This document shows, piece by piece, positions 51,122 through 60,232 of a DNA stretch of 64,000 nucleotides. The notes below the pieces were generated by a model. It was not told the DNA's origin and did no database searches. It saw only the letters and a list, made by a program, of their open reading frames with translations. Position 1 is the stretch's first letter; each line of letters opens with the position of its first letter. Origin of the DNA: JAVBTR01 sp031556065 (lineage in GTDB: Bacteria; Bacillota; Clostridia; Christensenellales; Aristaeellaceae). Position numbers and translations under genes: made by a program. The stretch spans positions 62,001-126,000 of the forward strand of contig JAVBTR010000054.1 of the NCBI GenBank assembly GCA_031556065.1, in the 5' to 3' direction.

Positions 51122-52636
51122 ATGAAGTACGTTGTTTTGGTCGCCTATGTTCTGATGATGGTCCTTGTCATTTTCTTCACAGCCAGAAAATCATTATCGC
51201 TTAAGGAATTTTTCCTTGGCGGACACAATGTTGGTCCATGGATGAGTGCGCTCTCCTATGGGGCCAGCTATTTTTCTGCCGTTATCATTATTGGCTATGC
51301 CGGTTCCACCGGCTGGGATGTAGGCCTTTCCGCCGTATGGTGCGGTATTGGCAACGCCATTGTAGGCAGCTTTATCGCCTGGAAGCTTCTGGCCAAGCCC
51401 ACCCGTCGCATGGGCGAAAAGCTGAACGTTTCCACCATGCCGGGCTTCTTTGAAAAGCGGTACAACTCCAAGACCCTTAAAGTCCTTTCCTCCATTATTA
51501 TTTTCGTCTTTCTTCTGCCTTACTCCGCTTCCGTTTACAAGGGGCTGGGCACCATGTTCAAACTGGCCATGGGCTTTGATTACACTTGGTGCGTCATTAT
51601 TATCGCGCTGCTTTCCGCCCTCTACCTGTTCCTGGGCGGCTACAGGGCCACTGCCATTACGGATTTCTTCCAGGGCATTATCATGATCGTGGGCATCGTC
51701 TGTGTGGTGTTCTACATTGTCCGTGCAGCAGGCGGCGTACAGGGGGGCATCCAAGCGCTAAGCCAGGAGGGCATTGGCGGCGAGGGCTTTGGTTCTCTGC
51801 TTCCTCCTGCAGGCAAGGGCTCCTGGCTGTTCTCTAACGTTGTATTAACTTCTTTGGGTGTGCTGGGCATGCCGCAGATGATTCATAAATTCTTCGCCAT
51901 TAACGATACATCGTCTGTCAAGCGGGCCACCGTGATTTCCACCGTGTTCGCGCTGATCATCGCAGGAGGCGCCTACTTCGCGGGCAGCTTTGGCCGTGTG
52001 GTGCTTTCTAAGATTATTGATCCCGCTACCGGAGAAACCATGGCTGCTCTTGTTAATTCCGGTGTTATGACAAAGGACATGATCATGCCCACTATGCTGG
52101 TAGACACCGCCGTTGTGGGAATCCCCGATGCCCTTCAGGGATTGTTTATCGTTTTACTTTTGTCCGCTTCCATTTCCACGCTGACAAGCTTGGTGCTTTC
52201 CTCCGCTTCGGTTATTTCTATCGACCTGGTATCGGTTATTAAGCCCAACATCAAAACCGCTACCCAAGCGACTATCATGCGGGTGCTTTGCATCATATTT
52301 GTGGTATTCTCTCTGGCGATTAACTTTCTTATGCAGGGCACGCCCATTATGTCGCTGATGTCCCTTTCCTGGGGTGCTATTGCTGGCGCGTTCCTGGCCC
52401 CCTTCCTCTATGGCTTACTGTGGAAGGGTGTAACCAAAGCAGCGGTATACACCAGCTTTGTATCGGGGCTGCTGATCTCCACCCTGCCCCCTTTGGTAAC
52501 AGGCAACTTCGCCTTGGCGCCTTACTCCGGCGCAGCAGCCATGATCGCAGGTTTGGTGATCGTGCCTGTGGTGAGCCTGTTAACGAAAAAGGCAGCTTTC
52601 CCCAAGCAGCACATTGAAGCTATATTCGGAAAATAA
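51122..52636 (+). CDS. Sodium:solute symporter family transporter
   Basis: A 504-residue membrane protein of the SSS family with about 13 helices. The signature region GGYRATAITDFFQGIIM and the early helix SYGASYFSAVIIIGYAG are typical. The substrate could be an amino acid, a monocarboxylate, a sugar or another solute; nothing nearby decides it. ATG at 51122 behind AAGGTGG is chosen; the frame is open to 51008, upstream of the -10 box. Single gene with its own promoter and terminator. Confidence 0.92.
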   Translation: MKYVVLVAYVLMMVLVIFFTARKSLSLKEFFLGGHNVGPWMSALSYGASYFSAVIIIGYAGSTGWDVGLSAVWCGIGNAIVGSFIAWKLLAKPTRRMGEKLNVSTMPGFFEKRYNSKTLKVLSSIIIFVFLLPYSASVYKGLGTMFKLAMGFDYTWCVIIIALLSALYLFLGGYRATAITDFFQGIIMIVGIVCVVFYIVRAAGGVQGGIQALSQEGIGGEGFGSLLPPAGKGSWLFSNVVLTSLGVLGMPQMIHKFFAINDTSSVKRATVISTVFALIIAGGAYFAGSFGRVVLSKIIDPATGETMAALVNSGVMTKDMIMPTMLVDTAVVGIPDALQGLFIVLLLSASISTLTSLVLSSASVISIDLVSVIKPNIKTATQATIMRVLCIIFVVFSLAINFLMQGTPIMSLMSLSWGAIAGAFLAPFLYGLLWKGVTKAAVYTSFVSGLLISTLPPLVTGNFALAPYSGAAAMIAGLVIVPVVSLLTKKAAFPKQHIEAIFGK

Positions 52637-52646
52637 GTGCAACTAT

Positions 52647-52684
52647 AAAGCGCCTTGCCAGCAATTAGCAAGGCGCTTTTCATT
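52647..52684 (+). terminator. Terminator after the symporter gene
   Basis: AAAGCGCCTTGC (52647-52658) pairs perfectly with GCAAGGCGCTTT (52668-52679), followed by TTCATTT. The bases from 52685 to 52889 hold no supported gene. Confidence 0.88.
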
Positions 52685-52889
52685 TACAGCTTTAGGGAGT
52701 TGGCAGAGAATAGCCAGTTCATAGCCAATAACATTTCTAGCGTAAAAAACAACGAACAACTGGCCCCATTTCATTCGTTTCCGATCTGGCCCCTAAATCC
52801 CCTTCAAGAACCTGGATCTGCACTTCTTGACAGACCACCAACAGCAATGACCGTCTTTTCTGCAAGGATTGCGGCAAGGTCAAGTAAGC

Positions 52890-54197
52890 TTACTTTATTT
52901 GTTCTATGAGCGCTTCTTTTTTATTGGGCACCCGCCCATCGATCACCAGATCCAGTAAGCGATTCAGCCCTTCCCCCACTGCCTTGCCCTGGTAGCCAAG
53001 GGCCACCAAATCCTGGCCGGAAACAGCCAACTCCCTTAAAGAAAAGCATTCCCCCTGTGCTAAAATATCTTCATATGCCGCGCGTAAAGCGCGGTTTTCT
53101 TTTTCGCCCAAGGCTGCTTTATCCGGGGTCTTGGCAGCGTCATCGGCCAACTGCACATCTAAAAGCAGATCGAACAATTCCGTGCCCACATGCCGAAGCA
53201 GCCGCTTAATGGATTTTTTTGAATGGAGCCTTCTGTCGTGGTAATAAACCAATTCACACACACTGTCGGTGGTTTTGTTATCCATGCGCAAATCCATCAG
53301 CACTTCCCGGGCGATCACCGCACTTAGCTTCCCATGGCCGTAAAAATGGCCAATGCCCTTTTCATCCCGGTGAAAACAGCGGGGCTTGCCTGAATCGTGC
53401 AAAAGCATGGCCCAGCGAATGCGCAGCTCCTTTTTAGAAGCTGCTACCGCGTAGGCCGTATGGGCCCACACATCGTAACAATGGTAAGGGTTATGCTGCA
53501 AAAAGCCTGCCATGGAGCCAAGCTGGGGCATCACCTGCGAAAGCACATCGTGATAGCTTAGCAAAATAGGAAGCACCCCATCTCCCATTAGAAGCTTGTT
53601 CAGCTCCACCGCGATCCGTTCTTTAGCGATTAAATTAAGCCGCTGTTTGTTTTTGTGGATGCTGGCTGCCGTTTCTTTTTCAATCTTAAAGCCCAGAGTG
53701 CTGGCAAAGCGCAAAGCCCGAAGAATCCGCAGTGCGTCCTCCAAAAAGCGGGTATCCGCATCCCCTACGCAGCGAATCAGCTTGTTTTCAATATCCCTTT
53801 GTCCATCAAAATAATCCACCACATGGCCTTTTTCGTCCATTACCATGGCGTTTATGGTAAAATCCCGGCGTTTCAAATCTTCCTTAAGGTTTTTAACAAA
53901 CGCCACCTGATCTGGATGGCGACCATCGGTGTATTCCCCATCGGTGCGGTAGGTTGTCACCTCAATGGGTTCTCCCTCCACCATCACCGTAACGGTACCA
54001 TGCTTAAGGCCCGTTTCAATAAGCCGCTGGCCATGAAAGCAGGCCATGGTTTCTTGGGGTTGGGCACTGGTGCACACATCGTAATCGTGAGGCACAACGC
54101 CCATAAGCAAATCCCGCACGCAGCCGCCTACACCATAAGCCTCGTAACCACTGGCTTTCAGCCTTTCAATAACCTTTTGCGCTGCCTGTCCAAGCAT
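52890..54197 (-). CDS. cca: CCA-adding tRNA nucleotidyltransferase with HD domain
   Basis: A 435-residue class II nucleotidyltransferase that builds or repairs the tRNA 3' CCA. The catalytic head is GYEAYGVGGCVRDLLMG with HDYDVCTSA (the DxD pair), then RRDFTINAM and EDALRILRALRFA. A C-terminal HD phosphohydrolase-like domain (LLHDSGKPRCFHRD, YYHDRRL) follows. ATG at 54197 has AGGAGGTGGG just upstream; the frame opens earlier to 54254 without a ribosome-binding site. It is divergent from the cotJB-like gene. Confidence 0.95.
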   Translation of the reverse strand: MLGQAAQKVIERLKASGYEAYGVGGCVRDLLMGVVPHDYDVCTSAQPQETMACFHGQRLIETGLKHGTVTVMVEGEPIEVTTYRTDGEYTDGRHPDQVAFVKNLKEDLKRRDFTINAMVMDEKGHVVDYFDGQRDIENKLIRCVGDADTRFLEDALRILRALRFASTLGFKIEKETAASIHKNKQRLNLIAKERIAVELNKLLMGDGVLPILLSYHDVLSQVMPQLGSMAGFLQHNPYHCYDVWAHTAYAVAASKKELRIRWAMLLHDSGKPRCFHRDEKGIGHFYGHGKLSAVIAREVLMDLRMDNKTTDSVCELVYYHDRRLHSKKSIKRLLRHVGTELFDLLLDVQLADDAAKTPDKAALGEKENRALRAAYEDILAQGECFSLRELAVSGQDLVALGYQGKAVGEGLNRLLDLVIDGRVPNKKEALIEQIK

Positions 54198-54305
54198 TGT
54201 CCCACCTCCTCTGGTTTCAAACAGTTTACCACACCGCCAGACCATGAGCAACATATCCTATAATTGTACCCAAAGGTAATTATATCCCGAAAGGGTTGAA
54301 TATAA

Positions 54306-54527
54306 ATGTTGGCAAATGTTTCAAAGCCCTATTTGGAAATGACTAAGCTGCGCCTGCACCTGGATGTGCACCCGATGGATTTAACCAGCCGGGCAAAGCT
54401 GATTAAGCTTTGTGAAAAAGCGGGCTGCCCGCTGAAAACCCCGGTATACGATAGCTATTGTCCCCTGCAATGGACCTGGATCGACAGCCCCTGGCCCTGG
54501 GAGGTGAAAACCCGTGTGGATTTATGA
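54306..54527 (+). CDS. Spore coat protein CotJB-like
   Basis: A 73-residue protein matching CotJB in its spaced signature: LRLHLDVHPMDL, then YDSYCPLQW and WTWIDSPWPWE at the C-terminus. CotJB is a small partner of the Mn-catalase-like coat protein CotJC. Here cotJA is absent and cotJC is short. It overlaps the next gene by 14 bases. Confidence 0.8.
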   Translation: MLANVSKPYLEMTKLRLHLDVHPMDLTSRAKLIKLCEKAGCPLKTPVYDSYCPLQWTWIDSPWPWEVKTRVDL

Positions 54528-54903
54528 AAAATCTTTATATCTGCCTTTAAAAAACATCGAGCCCGACGAAAAAAATGCTTTAAACCTGTGCCGACCCTTG
54601 GGAGCACTTGAGATTTACACAAAAAAAGCGTTGAACGCCCGGTACGCCACCCAAGACCCGCGGGCCAAAGCCCTTTTAACCGACATTGCCACCGAATGCC
54701 TGAACCTGCAAGAAGTCCTGTGGGCGCTTTTGCTGGCTATGGGCGCCTCCGGCACCATTCCCTGCCGGGAAAACCTGCTTACCGCCTATGAAAAGGCCCT
54801 GGAGCAAACGGATCACCCTCAGGCCCGGGAAGTGCTGCAGTTGCTTAAGCAGCGTGCTCTGGAGCACGAAAAATATTTGGCTGAGCTGGATATTGTACTT
54901 TGA
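54514..54903 (+). CDS. CotJC-like ferritin-fold protein, truncated and divergent
   Basis: A 129-residue protein starting at GTG behind GGAGGTG. The opening MWIYEKSLYLPL and the block ALLTDIATECLNLQEVLWALL match the first two helices of CotJC, a Mn catalase-like coat protein of about 190 residues. The family's EE-L-x-H metal site is changed: the His is lost and only one Glu of the pair remains. It ends about 60 residues short. It probably keeps a structural coat role without catalase activity (inference). Confidence 0.7.
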   Translation: MWIYEKSLYLPLKNIEPDEKNALNLCRPLGALEIYTKKALNARYATQDPRAKALLTDIATECLNLQEVLWALLLAMGASGTIPCRENLLTAYEKALEQTDHPQAREVLQLLKQRALEHEKYLAELDIVL

Positions 54904-54915
54904 TTGTATTAGCAC

Positions 54916-54944
54916 TTGACAGGCAAAAAAGTTTTTGCTAAACT
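54916..54944 (+). promoter_or_regulatory. Promoter of the second T-box unit
   Basis: TTGACA (54916-54921), 17 bases and TAAACT (54939-54944), just upstream of the T-box leader. Confidence 0.85.
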
Positions 54945-54949
54945 ACCCT

Positions 54950-55247
54950 CAATCAAACGCGATGAAAGGGATAAACGATCCCGATGCTTGCTTTAGAGAG
55001 CTGCCGGTTGGTGCGAGGCAGTGGGGCATAAGATCGTACTCACCCTAGAGCGGCCGGCTGAAAGGGTGCCTCTATGCGAATAGAGTTTTCTCGATTAGGT
55101 TCGGACGGGTACTCCCGTTATAGTGTAAGGCATTGATGGATGCCGTTAAGCAGGGCGCATTAGCGTCAACAAGAGTGGTACCGCGGAAGTTTGTTTACAA
55201 CACGCTTTCGTCTCTTGATTCAAATCAGGAGGCGAGGGCGTTTTTCT
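54950..55247 (+). promoter_or_regulatory. T-box leader, Leu specifier CUC, before the TIM-barrel/AMP-ligase fusion
   Basis: The T-box core AAGAGTGGTACCGCGG lies at 55171-55186 and a terminator hairpin with a T-run at 55202-55247. Stem I shows AGAGAGCTGCCGGTTGGTG near its tip, and its 3' strand reads GTA-CTC-ACCCTAGAGC. The codon just before ACCCTAGAGC, at 55039-55041, is CTC; aligned with the leuS leader (CTC-GCCCCAGAGC) it is the specifier. Uncharged tRNA-Leu should switch on the gene at 55296. Confidence 0.92.
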
Positions 55248-55295
55248 TTGCCTCCAAGCGCCATCAAACCAATATAAATTAGGAGGCGGACCACT

Positions 55296-57830
55296 ATGAT
55301 CAAATTATCTTTTTCCACCATCGGCTGCCCGGATTTCTCTTGGACGGAAATTATTGCAATGGCCAAAGACTTGGGTTTTTCCGGCATGGAAATCCGCGGA
55401 CTCAAAGAGGACGTATCGGCTGTGCAAGCCAAGCCCTTCCAAAACGGCAACATTGCCGCCACAATGGCTCAGCTGGAAAAAATGCACTTATCAATCCCCT
55501 GCCTCACCACCGGCTGTGTATTAAAAGACACTGCCGATTGGGCTAACACCAAGCAGGAAATTTTCGCCACCATCGACCTGGCTGTAAAGCTTTCTACCCC
55601 TTACATCCGCCTGATGGGCGATCGTGCCGCCGCTGAGGAAGGCCCTGTGGACGATGCCACTGTCTTAAACGCTATTCGTGAGGTAGTCCCCTATGCGGAA
55701 GAAAAGGGCGTAACCCTTCTCATCGAAACCAACGGGGTTTACGCCGATACCGCCCGTCTGCGGGAACTGCTGGAAAGCGCTGCCAGCGATAACGTAGCCG
55801 CCCTGTGGGATATGCACCACCCCTACCGCTTTAAGGGTGAATCTGCGGAAAAAACCGTCCAGAACCTGGGGGCGTACATCAAGCACACCCATATTAAGGA
55901 TTCTGTTATGGAAAATGGCCAGGTGGTTTACAAGCTCATGGGCGAAGGGGATCTGCCCGTGGCCTCCTTCATGAGCGCTCTGAGTTCCATTAAATTCGAC
56001 GGCTTCATCTCTTTGGAATGGGTAAAACGCTACGCTCCCAACCTGGAAGAGGCAGGCATCGTGTTTCCCCACTTTGTGGATTACATGTCCCAGTTTATGG
56101 AACAGGGTGCCATTCCCGGCCGCTTGCAAGATAACCTGCGCAAAACCGGCAAATACATTTGGCCCAAAGAAACCCTGATCGATCTGACCTTCCCCCAGGT
56201 TCTGGATCGGATGGCCGAAGAATTCCCCGATCAAACCGCGTTCAAATACACCGTAATGGATTACCAACGTACCTACAAGGAATTCCGCGACGAAGTAGAT
56301 ACCTTCGCCCGGGCGCTGATTTCCCTGGGCGTCCGTCCCGGGGACCATGTAGCCATCTGGGCCACCAATGTACCGCAGTGGTACATTACCTTCTGGGCTT
56401 CCGTAAAAATTGGCGCGGTACTGGTAACTGTCAATACCGCATACAAGATTCACGAAGCGGAATACCTGCTGCGCCAAAGCGACACCCATACGTTGGTGAT
56501 GGTGGATGGCCTCAAGGACAGCGACTATAACGCCATTATCCAAAAGCTCTGCCCGGAACTGGCTACTGCCGACAAAACCAAGCCCCTGCACTTAAAGAAA
56601 TTGCCCTTCCTGCGCAATATTGTTACCTGCCAATCCACCCAGCCTGGCTGCCGCACCTTTGAAGAAGCCATGGCTATGGCCGACCGTACCCCCATCGAGG
56701 AGGTCTACCGCCGGGCCGCCCAGATCAACAAGCACGATGTATGCAACATGCAATACACCTCTGGCACCACAGGCTTCCCCAAGGGCGTGATGCTCACTCA
56801 CTACAACGTTGTCAACAACGGTAAAAACATTGGCGATGGCATGGATTTATCCACCGCCGACCGTTTGATGATCCAGGTGCCCATGTTCCACTGCTTCGGT
56901 ATGGTGCTGGCCATGACTGCCGCCATGACCCACGGCACCACCATGGTTCCCATCCCCTCCTTCTCTCCCCGCCTGGGGCTGGAAGCCATCACCAAGGAAA
57001 AGGTCACTGCCTTCCACGGCGTTCCCACCATGTTCATCGCCATGCTGGGCCATGAGGATTTTGCCAAGACCGATTTTTCTCACGTGCGCACTGGCATTAT
57101 GGCAGGTAGCCCCTGCCCGGTAAAGGTTATGGAAGATGTGCTCACCAAAATGAACATGACGGAAATTACCATCGTTTATGGCCAGACCGAATCTTCTCCC
57201 GGCTGCACCATGTCAAAAACCACCGATCCCACCGATGTGCGCGTAGCCACCGTAGGCAGCGCCATGTATGGGGTGGAATGCAAGATCGTAGACCCTGAAA
57301 CCGGGGTCGATTTGCCCGATAATGTAGATGGCGAATTCGTGGCCCGTGGCTATAACATCATGAAGGGCTACTACAAAATGCCTCAGGCTACCGCCGCCGC
57401 CATCGACGAAGAGGGCTGGCTCCATACCGGGGACATCGCCCGCCGGGACGAAAACGGCAACTATAAGATTACTGGCCGTTTAAAGGATATGATCATCCGC
57501 GGAGGCGAGAACATCTACCCCAAGGAAATCGAGGATTTCCTCTACACCCACGAAAAGGTCCAGGATGTTCAGGTCATCGGCGTACCCAGCAAGGCCTACG
57601 GCGAAGAGATCATGGCCTGCATCGTATTAAAGCCTGGCGTTGCCTCCACCGAGGAAGAAATGAAGCAGTATGTTATGGATCACATGGCCAAGCACAAAAC
57701 CCCCCGGTACATTGCCTTTGTGGATTCCTTCCCCATGAACGCCGCCGGCAAAATCCTCAAATACAAAATGCGTGAGGACGCCGTGGAGGCGCTGAAGCTC
57801 CAGGCAGATAACGCTATTGAAACTGCATAA
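55296..57830 (+). CDS. TIM-barrel isomerase-like domain fused to acyl-CoA synthetase
   Basis: An 844-residue two-domain protein. Residues 1-275 are a sugar phosphate isomerase/epimerase-like barrel (KLSFSTIGCPDFSW, LLIETNGVYADTARL, ALWDMHHPYRF, YIKHTHIKDS, GFISLEWVKRY). Residues of about 285-830 are a complete AMP-dependent acyl-CoA synthetase: P-loop YTSGTTGFPKG, YGQTESSP, GWLHTGDIARRDENG, GRLKDMIIRGGENIYP and the catalytic Lys in AAGKILKYK. It activates a carboxylic acid to acyl-CoA; the acid is not known. Control by a Leu T-box suggests a link to leucine or branched-chain acids (inference). AGGAGG precedes the ATG. Confidence 0.9.
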   Translation: MIKLSFSTIGCPDFSWTEIIAMAKDLGFSGMEIRGLKEDVSAVQAKPFQNGNIAATMAQLEKMHLSIPCLTTGCVLKDTADWANTKQEIFATIDLAVKLSTPYIRLMGDRAAAEEGPVDDATVLNAIREVVPYAEEKGVTLLIETNGVYADTARLRELLESAASDNVAALWDMHHPYRFKGESAEKTVQNLGAYIKHTHIKDSVMENGQVVYKLMGEGDLPVASFMSALSSIKFDGFISLEWVKRYAPNLEEAGIVFPHFVDYMSQFMEQGAIPGRLQDNLRKTGKYIWPKETLIDLTFPQVLDRMAEEFPDQTAFKYTVMDYQRTYKEFRDEVDTFARALISLGVRPGDHVAIWATNVPQWYITFWASVKIGAVLVTVNTAYKIHEAEYLLRQSDTHTLVMVDGLKDSDYNAIIQKLCPELATADKTKPLHLKKLPFLRNIVTCQSTQPGCRTFEEAMAMADRTPIEEVYRRAAQINKHDVCNMQYTSGTTGFPKGVMLTHYNVVNNGKNIGDGMDLSTADRLMIQVPMFHCFGMVLAMTAAMTHGTTMVPIPSFSPRLGLEAITKEKVTAFHGVPTMFIAMLGHEDFAKTDFSHVRTGIMAGSPCPVKVMEDVLTKMNMTEITIVYGQTESSPGCTMSKTTDPTDVRVATVGSAMYGVECKIVDPETGVDLPDNVDGEFVARGYNIMKGYYKMPQATAAAIDEEGWLHTGDIARRDENGNYKITGRLKDMIIRGGENIYPKEIEDFLYTHEKVQDVQVIGVPSKAYGEEIMACIVLKPGVASTEEEMKQYVMDHMAKHKTPRYIAFVDSFPMNAAGKILKYKMREDAVEALKLQADNAIETA

Positions 57831-57846
57831 AATTGAATAGAAAACG

Positions 57847-57886
57847 ACGAGAACCTTTTGCTTTTTCAAAAGCAAAAGGTTCTCGT
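57847..57886. terminator. Strong hairpin terminator
   Basis: ACGAGAACCTTTTGCTTTT (57847-57865) pairs perfectly with AAAAGCAAAAGGTTCTCGT (57868-57886). A clean T-run is missing on the plus strand, but the 19-bp stem should stop most transcription into the TIR gene. Confidence 0.75.
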
Positions 57887-57969
57887 GCTCTCCAAAAAGA
57901 AAACCTGAAATTAACCACATCTTGTGTTATAATAATCATAGCTTTTAACATAGTACGGAGGAACGTTAA

Positions 57970-60003
57970 GTGGCCATTGTAAAATGCAAGATGTGCGGCG
58001 GTGATATTACCATACAAGCAGATACGGCCAGCGCCACCTGTGAATATTGCGGAAGCCTTTCTACGCTGCCTCATGCAAGCAGCGAGCAAACCCTTAATCT
58101 CCATAATAGAGCCAACCACCTTCGGATGCTTAAGGATTTTGACAAGGCTCAGAATATCTACGAGAGCATTATTACACAAAATCCTTGCGATGCCGAAGCC
58201 TATTGGGGCATTGTGCTTTGCCGGTATGGCATTGAATACGTCGAGGATGAAGCCACTCATCATCGTATCCCCACCCTTAACCGCATGCAGTACCGTTCCG
58301 TTTTAGAAGATGAAGGCTATCTAAATGCATTGGAAAACGCCGATGTGGTTGCTAAATCTTTATACGAGAAGCAGGCCCAGGAAATCAACCGTATTCAGGC
58401 CGGGTTTTTAAGCATTTCCAGTAAAGAACCGCCCTTCGATGTTTTTATTTGCTATAAAGAATCCGACGGCAGCAGTCAGCGCACCCCGGATAGCGTTTAT
58501 GCCCAGGAAATTTATCAGGCACTGATTGATGAAGGCTATAAAGTGTTTTTTTCCAAGATCACCCTTGAAAAAAGGTTAGGCGAAGCTTATGAACCTTATA
58601 TTTTTGCGGCGCTGAATTCCGCCAAGGTCATGTTGGTGGTCGGTACCCGCGCGGAATATATGCAGGCCAAATGGGTGCGTAATGAATGGAGCCGTTTCTT
58701 GTATCTAATGAACACCGACCGAAGCAAGCGGCTGATTCCCGTATACCGGGATATGGACGCTTATGAGCTGCCCGAGGAATTTGCGTATCTCCAGGCCCAA
58801 GACTACAGCAAGGTCGGTGCCATGCAAGATTTGCTCCGCGGCATCAAAAAAATCATGACGGGCACAGAGGATAGCGTACCTAAGCAAAACTCACGTGCGC
58901 AAGACGATCAAGCCCTTGCGCTCTTGCGTCGTGGACATATCTATTTAGAAGACGGCGAATTTGGAGACGCTATCAAATATTTCGACCGTGCATTGGATTT
59001 TCAACCGGATAATGCCCAGGCCTACATGTATAAGCTATGCGCTGAAATGGGCTGCCGAACCGAAGAAGAGCTATGCTATATTGATGAACGATTTGATACA
59101 GATAAGGACTATGCCAGAGCCCTGCGTTTCGCTTCTAGCGAAGAAAAGATACGCTTTGAATATTTGCTGGAAGAATGGGAGCGGTGGCATGTGTATTGGG
59201 AAGCCATCCGGCGCTGCACCTTCCGAGCCATTCAAACCCCAGAAGCTGGGCTGGATTATTTAAAACAAGCTATTGAAACACAAACTACAGCCCCCTATCT
59301 TCCTGGGATCTATCTGCGCACAGCTGAAGATTTCCAAATGTTGGGCAATTATAAAGATGCTCCGAATTGCTATGCCCTTTGCATGAAATTAGCAAAAATC
59401 GCCAAAGAAGAGGCCATCTTTGCCAAGGCCAATAGCCTCTTCTCCTCCGCAACCAATCTGGACAACTTGCTACAAGCTCAGCAATTGTATAAGAGCATAC
59501 CTAATTATGCAAAAGCCTCCGTCAGCCTGGCGGAGTGTGAAAAAGCGTATGAAGAACGGCTCAATCAGCTTTTCGAATCCGCAGCAACGCAACTAGATTC
59601 TGCAAAAAGTGCGTATCAATTTCAACATGCCCTTAATGCCTTTGAGAAAATCCGTCATTACAAAGCTGTAGAGGATTATATCTCTTTGTGCCAAAGACGC
59701 CTCAAAGAATGCGAAGCAGAAGAAGAAGCAAAAGAAACAGCAGCGGCCCTTGCACGAATACGGTTAGCAAAAAGGCAAAAGCGTTCAGAGAGGCTCGTCT
59801 GGGGCTTTATTGTTCTTATTCTTATAGCTACAGGATGCATAGCATATTATCAACTGGTCGTTATTCCGGCCAATCACTATAAATCAGGTGAAGCTCTAGC
59901 AGCTGACTACTATAGATTAGCTGGCACCTATTTCCCCCAGTCTGAAAACATGGACAGAAATCAAGCAAATTGCCCTTTCAAGCTCTTATCTTATAGGTGT
60001 TAA
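57970..60003 (+). CDS. Zinc-ribbon/TPR/TIR-domain membrane protein, frameshifted before an RCC1-like tail
   Basis: A 677-codon frame from GTG (57970) behind GGAGG. Domains in order: a zinc ribbon (CKMCGG...CEYCGS, residues 5-30), TPR-like helices (about 40-120), a TIR domain (about 155-290: PPFDVFICYKESDG, VFFSKITLEKRLGEAYEPYI, MLVVGTRAEYMQAKWVRNEW) with a candidate NADase Glu near residue 208, further TPR/helical repeats (about 310-600) and one membrane helix (LVWGFIVLILIATGCIAYY, about 616-634). The last dozen codons in this frame look spurious; the sequence continues in another frame as RCC1-like repeats. TIR proteins with a catalytic Glu often destroy NAD in immunity; whether this one does is unknown. 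Confidence 0.85.
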   Translation: MAIVKCKMCGGDITIQADTASATCEYCGSLSTLPHASSEQTLNLHNRANHLRMLKDFDKAQNIYESIITQNPCDAEAYWGIVLCRYGIEYVEDEATHHRIPTLNRMQYRSVLEDEGYLNALENADVVAKSLYEKQAQEINRIQAGFLSISSKEPPFDVFICYKESDGSSQRTPDSVYAQEIYQALIDEGYKVFFSKITLEKRLGEAYEPYIFAALNSAKVMLVVGTRAEYMQAKWVRNEWSRFLYLMNTDRSKRLIPVYRDMDAYELPEEFAYLQAQDYSKVGAMQDLLRGIKKIMTGTEDSVPKQNSRAQDDQALALLRRGHIYLEDGEFGDAIKYFDRALDFQPDNAQAYMYKLCAEMGCRTEEELCYIDERFDTDKDYARALRFASSEEKIRFEYLLEEWERWHVYWEAIRRCTFRAIQTPEAGLDYLKQAIETQTTAPYLPGIYLRTAEDFQMLGNYKDAPNCYALCMKLAKIAKEEAIFAKANSLFSSATNLDNLLQAQQLYKSIPNYAKASVSLAECEKAYEERLNQLFESAATQLDSAKSAYQFQHALNAFEKIRHYKAVEDYISLCQRRLKECEAEEEAKETAAALARIRLAKRQKRSERLVWGFIVLILIATGCIAYYQLVVIPANHYKSGEALAADYYRLAGTYFPQSENMDRNQANCPFKLLSYRC

Positions 60004-60214
60004 AACAGATGGCAGCATTAGGCTGGATCAGCGATGGTCCGCTGTTTCTGCGCATGTGTCTGAATGGGAAAACATCATAGAAGTTGCGGCCGGAGAGCAG
60101 CACGTGGTAGGTCTTACAGCCAAAGGAACTGTGGTGGCATCCGGCAGCAATAAAAATGGGCAATGCAATGTTGGAAAATGGCAGAACATCCTTCCCCTTA
60201 TTTCAATTCAATAA
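59948..60214 (+). pseudogene. Out-of-frame RCC1-like tail of the TIR gene
   Basis: In a different frame from the TIR gene, bases 59948-60214 read TWTEIKQIALSSSYLIGVKT, then AGEQHVVGLTAKGTVVASG and NKNGQCNVGKWQNI before TAA. The AGxxHxVGLxxxGTVVAxG and GQCNVxxW patterns are RCC1-type beta-propeller repeats. The join to the TIR frame falls in or shortly before 59935-59948, which contains CCCCC and AAAA runs. Either an indel broke the gene, the assembly has an error, or ribosomes shift here. Only about two repeats remain, so the propeller is also cut short. Confidence 0.8.
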
Positions 60215-60232
60215 CACCAAGGAGGTATTTCT

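Noticed and set aside
52837..52887. Short frame reading FCKDCGKVK, like the zinc ribbon of some transposases
   Set aside because: Only about a dozen residues, no adjoining transposase sequence and no terminal repeats.
55665..56591. Long open frame antisense to the acyl-CoA-synthetase fusion
   Set aside because: It mirrors a well-supported gene whose GC-rich third positions keep the opposite strand open; no ribosome-binding site or recognisable domain.
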